Shown here: positions 20,795 through 23,412 of the stretch, in pieces | Numbering within the stretch: position 1 is the first letter of the stretch | Layout: each line of letters opens with the position of its first letter | Assembly: GCA_945883145.1 (NCBI GenBank) | Contig: CAMCXB010000037.1 | Span: forward strand, 1-23,412 | Origin: Bordetella parapertussis | Lineage (GTDB): Bacteria; Pseudomonadota; Gammaproteobacteria; Burkholderiales; Burkholderiaceae_D | Reading direction: 5' to 3' | Length of the DNA stretch: 23,412 bases | Program-made: the position numbers and the translations under genes | The notes under the pieces: generated by a model | Databases searched by the model: none | Told to the model about the DNA's origin: nothing | Seen by the model: only the letters and a program-made list of their open reading frames with translations

Positions 20795-22816
20795 ATGAAT
20801 TTATTTTTTGAAGAAGCCGGTGACTTCAAAGTGGGTGCAATTTTGTCCCAGCAGGGTGAAGCTTATCAAGTCGAAACACCTTCGGGTAAGCGTACTAAAG
20901 TACGTGCTCGTGATGTCTTATTACAATTTGCAAGTCCATCGCCGAGTGAATTAATGTCGCTGGCTAGTGATGTGGCAAAAGAAATGGATACAGCTTTTTT
21001 ATGGGAAGTAGCAGGTGATCAAGAATTTGATTTTACTGATCTCGGTGCTGAATATTTTGGGCATAAACCCGAACCACAAGAAGCAGCAGGTTTATTAATT
21101 AAGCTCTCGACAGCACCTATTTATTTTTATAAAAAAGGTAAAGGTCGTTATAAAGCTGCGCCCGAAGCATCATTGCAAGCAGCATTACTTGGTGTAGAAA
21201 AGAAAAAACAGCAAGCTGTATTGCAAGCCTCTTATGTTGAAGAACTTAAGGCTGGTAAGTTACCAAGCTCTATGGCAAGCATGATGCCGCAGTTATTATT
21301 TAAGCCTGATAAAAACACCATAGAGTACAAAGCATTAGAAGCAGCTTGTTCTACTTTGCAAACCACAGCTGCGCGACTGATGTTGACAGTCGGTGCCATA
21401 CCAAATGCTTTGCAACTGCATTTCTCAAAATTTTTATTAGAGCAGTTTCCTAAGGGTAGAGGCTTTCCAGTCATTGCATTACCTAGTCCACCTGAACTTC
21501 CGCTCGCCAATGTACAAGCTTTTTCAATTGATGATGTCACCACTACTGAGATTGATGATGCCTTCTCAGTCCAGCATTTACCCGATGGTGATATTTGCAT
21601 AGGCATTCATATTGCAGCGCCCGCATTGTCAATACAAAGAGATGATGCTATTGATGCGATAGCACGTGCGCGTATGAGTACGGTGTATATGCCGGGTGAC
21701 AAAATAACCATGTTGCCCGATGAATTTGTGAATCTTTATACGCTAGCTGAAGGTAAGCCTAGACCGGCACTCTCTTTATATGTCACCTTAAATCAAGAAG
21801 ATTGGTCAGTGCGTTCCACTAAGACAGTGATTGAGCAAGTTCCAGTAGCTGCCAATTTACGCCACAATGATTTAGATGAATTGGTTACAGAAGAAACTTT
21901 GCAAAATGGCGAAGGTGACTATCCATTTAAAAAGGAAATCAGTGTGCTGTGGCAGTGGGCGCAAGTGTTAGAGCAAGGTCGTATGAAAAAACGCGAAGAG
22001 TTTGGTTTGCGGCCTGAGCAAAATAATCGTGTTGATTTTAATTTTTATGTAGAAGACGACACTGTCACTATCACGCGTAGAAAACGTGGTGCGCCACTCG
22101 ATAAAATCGTCGCTGAGCTCATGATTTTCGCTAACAGTAGTTGGGGAAAATTAATGCATGAATGTGGCGTGCCTGGAATTTATCGTGCACAAGGTGGTGG
22201 CAATGGTTGGACGTCACGATTGCAAGTGCGTATGCAAACGCATGCAGCGCCACATCAAGGTTTGGGTGTAGATCAATATGCGTGGAGTACATCACCATTA
22301 CGTCGCTATACTGATTTAGTCAATCAATGGCAGATCATGGCGTGTGTTTCACATACCGTTACAGCACCGTTGGTTGCACCATTCAAACCTAAGGATGCAG
22401 ATTTATTTGCTATTGTTTCTGCATTTGATGGTGCGTATGCAGCGTATGCTGATTTCCAAAATACTATGGAACGCTATTGGTGTTTGCGTTGGCTAAAGCA
22501 AGAATCACAACGTATTGTTGATGCTGTGGTTTTAAAAGATCAAATGTTACGCTTAACAGAAATACCTTTAGTGATACAAATGTCGAGTTTGCCCACCTTG
22601 GCACGTGGTGCACAGGTGAAGTTGGAATTACTCGATGGAGATGAAGTTGATTTATCCGTGCAAGCACGTCTAATAGAGGTGGTGAGTGCGGAGCCCGCTG
22701 TAGATACGAGTGCGCTCTCGGATGTGGAAGCTGAAGAAGAAATGAGCGAGGCAGAGCAAACAACGCTAAACGCAACAACCGAGGTGGTTGAACCATCACC
22801 TGCTAATACTGAATAA
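20795..22816 (+). CDS. RNB-domain 3'-5' exoribonuclease (RNase II/R family)
   Basis: A 673-aa processive single-strand exoribonuclease of the Burkholderiales RNase II-like branch. The N-terminal part (about residues 1-230) lacks an obvious second cold-shock domain and S1 tail of the RNase R type. The RNB catalytic core begins at AFSIDDVTTTEIDDAFSV: Asp246, Asp254 and Asp255 correspond to metal-binding D201, D209 and D210 of E. coli RNase II, with Glu252 in place of D207. Further motifs are RARMSTVYMPGDKITMLP, ELMIFANSSWGKLM and YAWSTSPLRRYTDLVNQWQI. The C-terminus is acidic, Glu/Ala/Thr-rich and probably disordered. The TonB-like gene starts 1 nt after the stop. Confidence 0.9.
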   Translation: MNLFFEEAGDFKVGAILSQQGEAYQVETPSGKRTKVRARDVLLQFASPSPSELMSLASDVAKEMDTAFLWEVAGDQEFDFTDLGAEYFGHKPEPQEAAGLLIKLSTAPIYFYKKGKGRYKAAPEASLQAALLGVEKKKQQAVLQASYVEELKAGKLPSSMASMMPQLLFKPDKNTIEYKALEAACSTLQTTAARLMLTVGAIPNALQLHFSKFLLEQFPKGRGFPVIALPSPPELPLANVQAFSIDDVTTTEIDDAFSVQHLPDGDICIGIHIAAPALSIQRDDAIDAIARARMSTVYMPGDKITMLPDEFVNLYTLAEGKPRPALSLYVTLNQEDWSVRSTKTVIEQVPVAANLRHNDLDELVTEETLQNGEGDYPFKKEISVLWQWAQVLEQGRMKKREEFGLRPEQNNRVDFNFYVEDDTVTITRRKRGAPLDKIVAELMIFANSSWGKLMHECGVPGIYRAQGGGNGWTSRLQVRMQTHAAPHQGLGVDQYAWSTSPLRRYTDLVNQWQIMACVSHTVTAPLVAPFKPKDADLFAIVSAFDGAYAAYADFQNTMERYWCLRWLKQESQRIVDAVVLKDQMLRLTEIPLVIQMSSLPTLARGAQVKLELLDGDEVDLSVQARLIEVVSAEPAVDTSALSDVEAEEEMSEAEQTTLNATTEVVEPSPANTE

Positions 22817-22817
22817 C

Positions 22818-23412
22818 ATGCAAACCAAGGCGCCTAATCGTTCATTAACGATAGCGGTCAGTGTATCGCTGGTGCTGCATGTCATTTTATTGTGCATACA
22901 TTTTGTCGCACCAGAACCATTTCGTTTTAAGCCACTAGATCCTGCATTAGAAATTATTCTGGTTAACTCTAGTCATCAGCAAGCACCTCTGAAAGCTGAC
23001 GCATTAGCGCAAGCTAATCTGAATGGTGGCGGTGATGCTAAAGAAGGGCGAGCAAAATCGCCTTTGCCTGATATGAAAAAATCAGTTGATGGTAGTGCTT
23101 TAGAAGCGCGTCGTAAACGTATTGCTGAACTTGAGCAAATGCAAAATCGTGTGTTAGCGCAGATGGCAACGAAAACACCGCAAAGCGTAAAACAATTAAC
23201 TGATAAAACGAAATCGCAGCAGCCCGATGCAGCCTTAAGCGCAAAACAACAAGAAGAAGCCTTAGCTTTAGCACGCAGAGAAGCCGAGATCGCACAGCGT
23301 ATTCAGGATTACAACAAGCGTCCTGTTAAAACACAAATTACGCCAAGTACCAAAGCGGTGAACTATGCTTTGTATTATGCAGCAGTACAAAAACGTATAG
23401 AGACCATAGGCA
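22818..23412 (+). CDS. TonB/TolA-like envelope energy transducer, partial (cut by window end)
   Basis: An open frame of 198 codons that runs off the window. It has a short basic N-terminus (MQTKAPNRS), one transmembrane helix with the typical central His (LTIAVSVSLVLHVILLCIHFV), then ALEIILVNS, a common start of the periplasmic part of TonB-family proteins. A Gln/Lys/Ala-rich charged region with a probable coiled coil follows (EARRKRIAELEQMQNRV, EEALALARREAEIAQRIQDY). The last visible part, VNYALYYAAVQKRIETIG, resembles the region before the TonB C-terminal domain, which would lie beyond the edge. It starts 1 nt after the exonuclease stop (TAACATG), so it is in the same operon. In Burkholderiales a TonB-family protein commonly sits between this exonuclease and aroE. 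The partner system is unknown. Confidence 0.8.
   Translation, partial: MQTKAPNRSLTIAVSVSLVLHVILLCIHFVAPEPFRFKPLDPALEIILVNSSHQQAPLKADALAQANLNGGGDAKEGRAKSPLPDMKKSVDGSALEARRKRIAELEQMQNRVLAQMATKTPQSVKQLTDKTKSQQPDAALSAKQQEEALALARREAEIAQRIQDYNKRPVKTQITPSTKAVNYALYYAAVQKRIETIG

Noticed and set aside
1..23412. CRISPR arrays, transposases, integrases, tRNA or rRNA genes, toxin-antitoxin or defence modules.
   Set aside because: None seen on reading both strands; the window is mostly housekeeping sequence.

Overview
The window looks like a chromosomal segment of a betaproteobacterium, most likely in the order Burkholderiales (Oxalobacteraceae- or Polynucleobacter-like). Composition is AT-leaning by eye for that group. 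The placement rests on gene content and order remembered for the group: ffh/ypjD; PP0621-type protein, pilR, ampD, nrdA, nrdB; aroQ, accB, accC, prmA, DUF3426 protein; mpl, YqiA-type esterase, RNB exonuclease, TonB-like protein. Two lysine/alanine-rich histone H1-like genes, one carrying a SWIB domain, also fit. No mobile element, CRISPR array, tRNA or rRNA gene was seen.

Layout. 1-2231 (minus): a bidirectional terminator, an H1/SWIB chromatin-like protein and the SRP GTPase Ffh. 2358-5256 (plus): a YpjD-type cytochrome c assembly-like membrane protein, a small PP0621-type zinc-ribbon protein, a decayed pilS-pilR locus (no pilS, no PilR receiver domain, an in-frame TAG just before the AAA+ domain) and AmpD. 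5257-9907 (plus): class Ia ribonucleotide reductase nrdA-nrdB behind a promoter with two NrdR boxes and a long, apparently structured leader. 9908-11022: strong terminators flank a second H1-like gene. 11089-11933 (plus): YggT and DUF167 proteins. They converge on a minus-strand run (18538 down to 12002): uncharacterised 204-aa protein, TlpA-like thioredoxin, AroQ, AccB, AccC, PrmA, DUF3426 zinc-ribbon protein, PfkB kinase. 18762 to the right edge (plus): mpl, YqiA-type esterase, RNase II/R-family exonuclease and the start of a TonB/TolA-like envelope protein cut by the window.

How it fits together. Most genes are housekeeping: protein targeting (Ffh), dNTP synthesis (NrdAB), fatty-acid precursor supply (AccBC), shikimate pathway (AroQ), ribosomal protein methylation (PrmA), murein recycling (AmpD and Mpl) and RNA turnover. 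I found no clear new multi-gene system. The parts most worth a second look are the eroded pilSR locus, the NrdR-box promoter plus roughly 350-nt nrdA leader, the paired H1-like genes, the uncharacterised protein encoded divergently from mpl, and several intercistronic hairpins.
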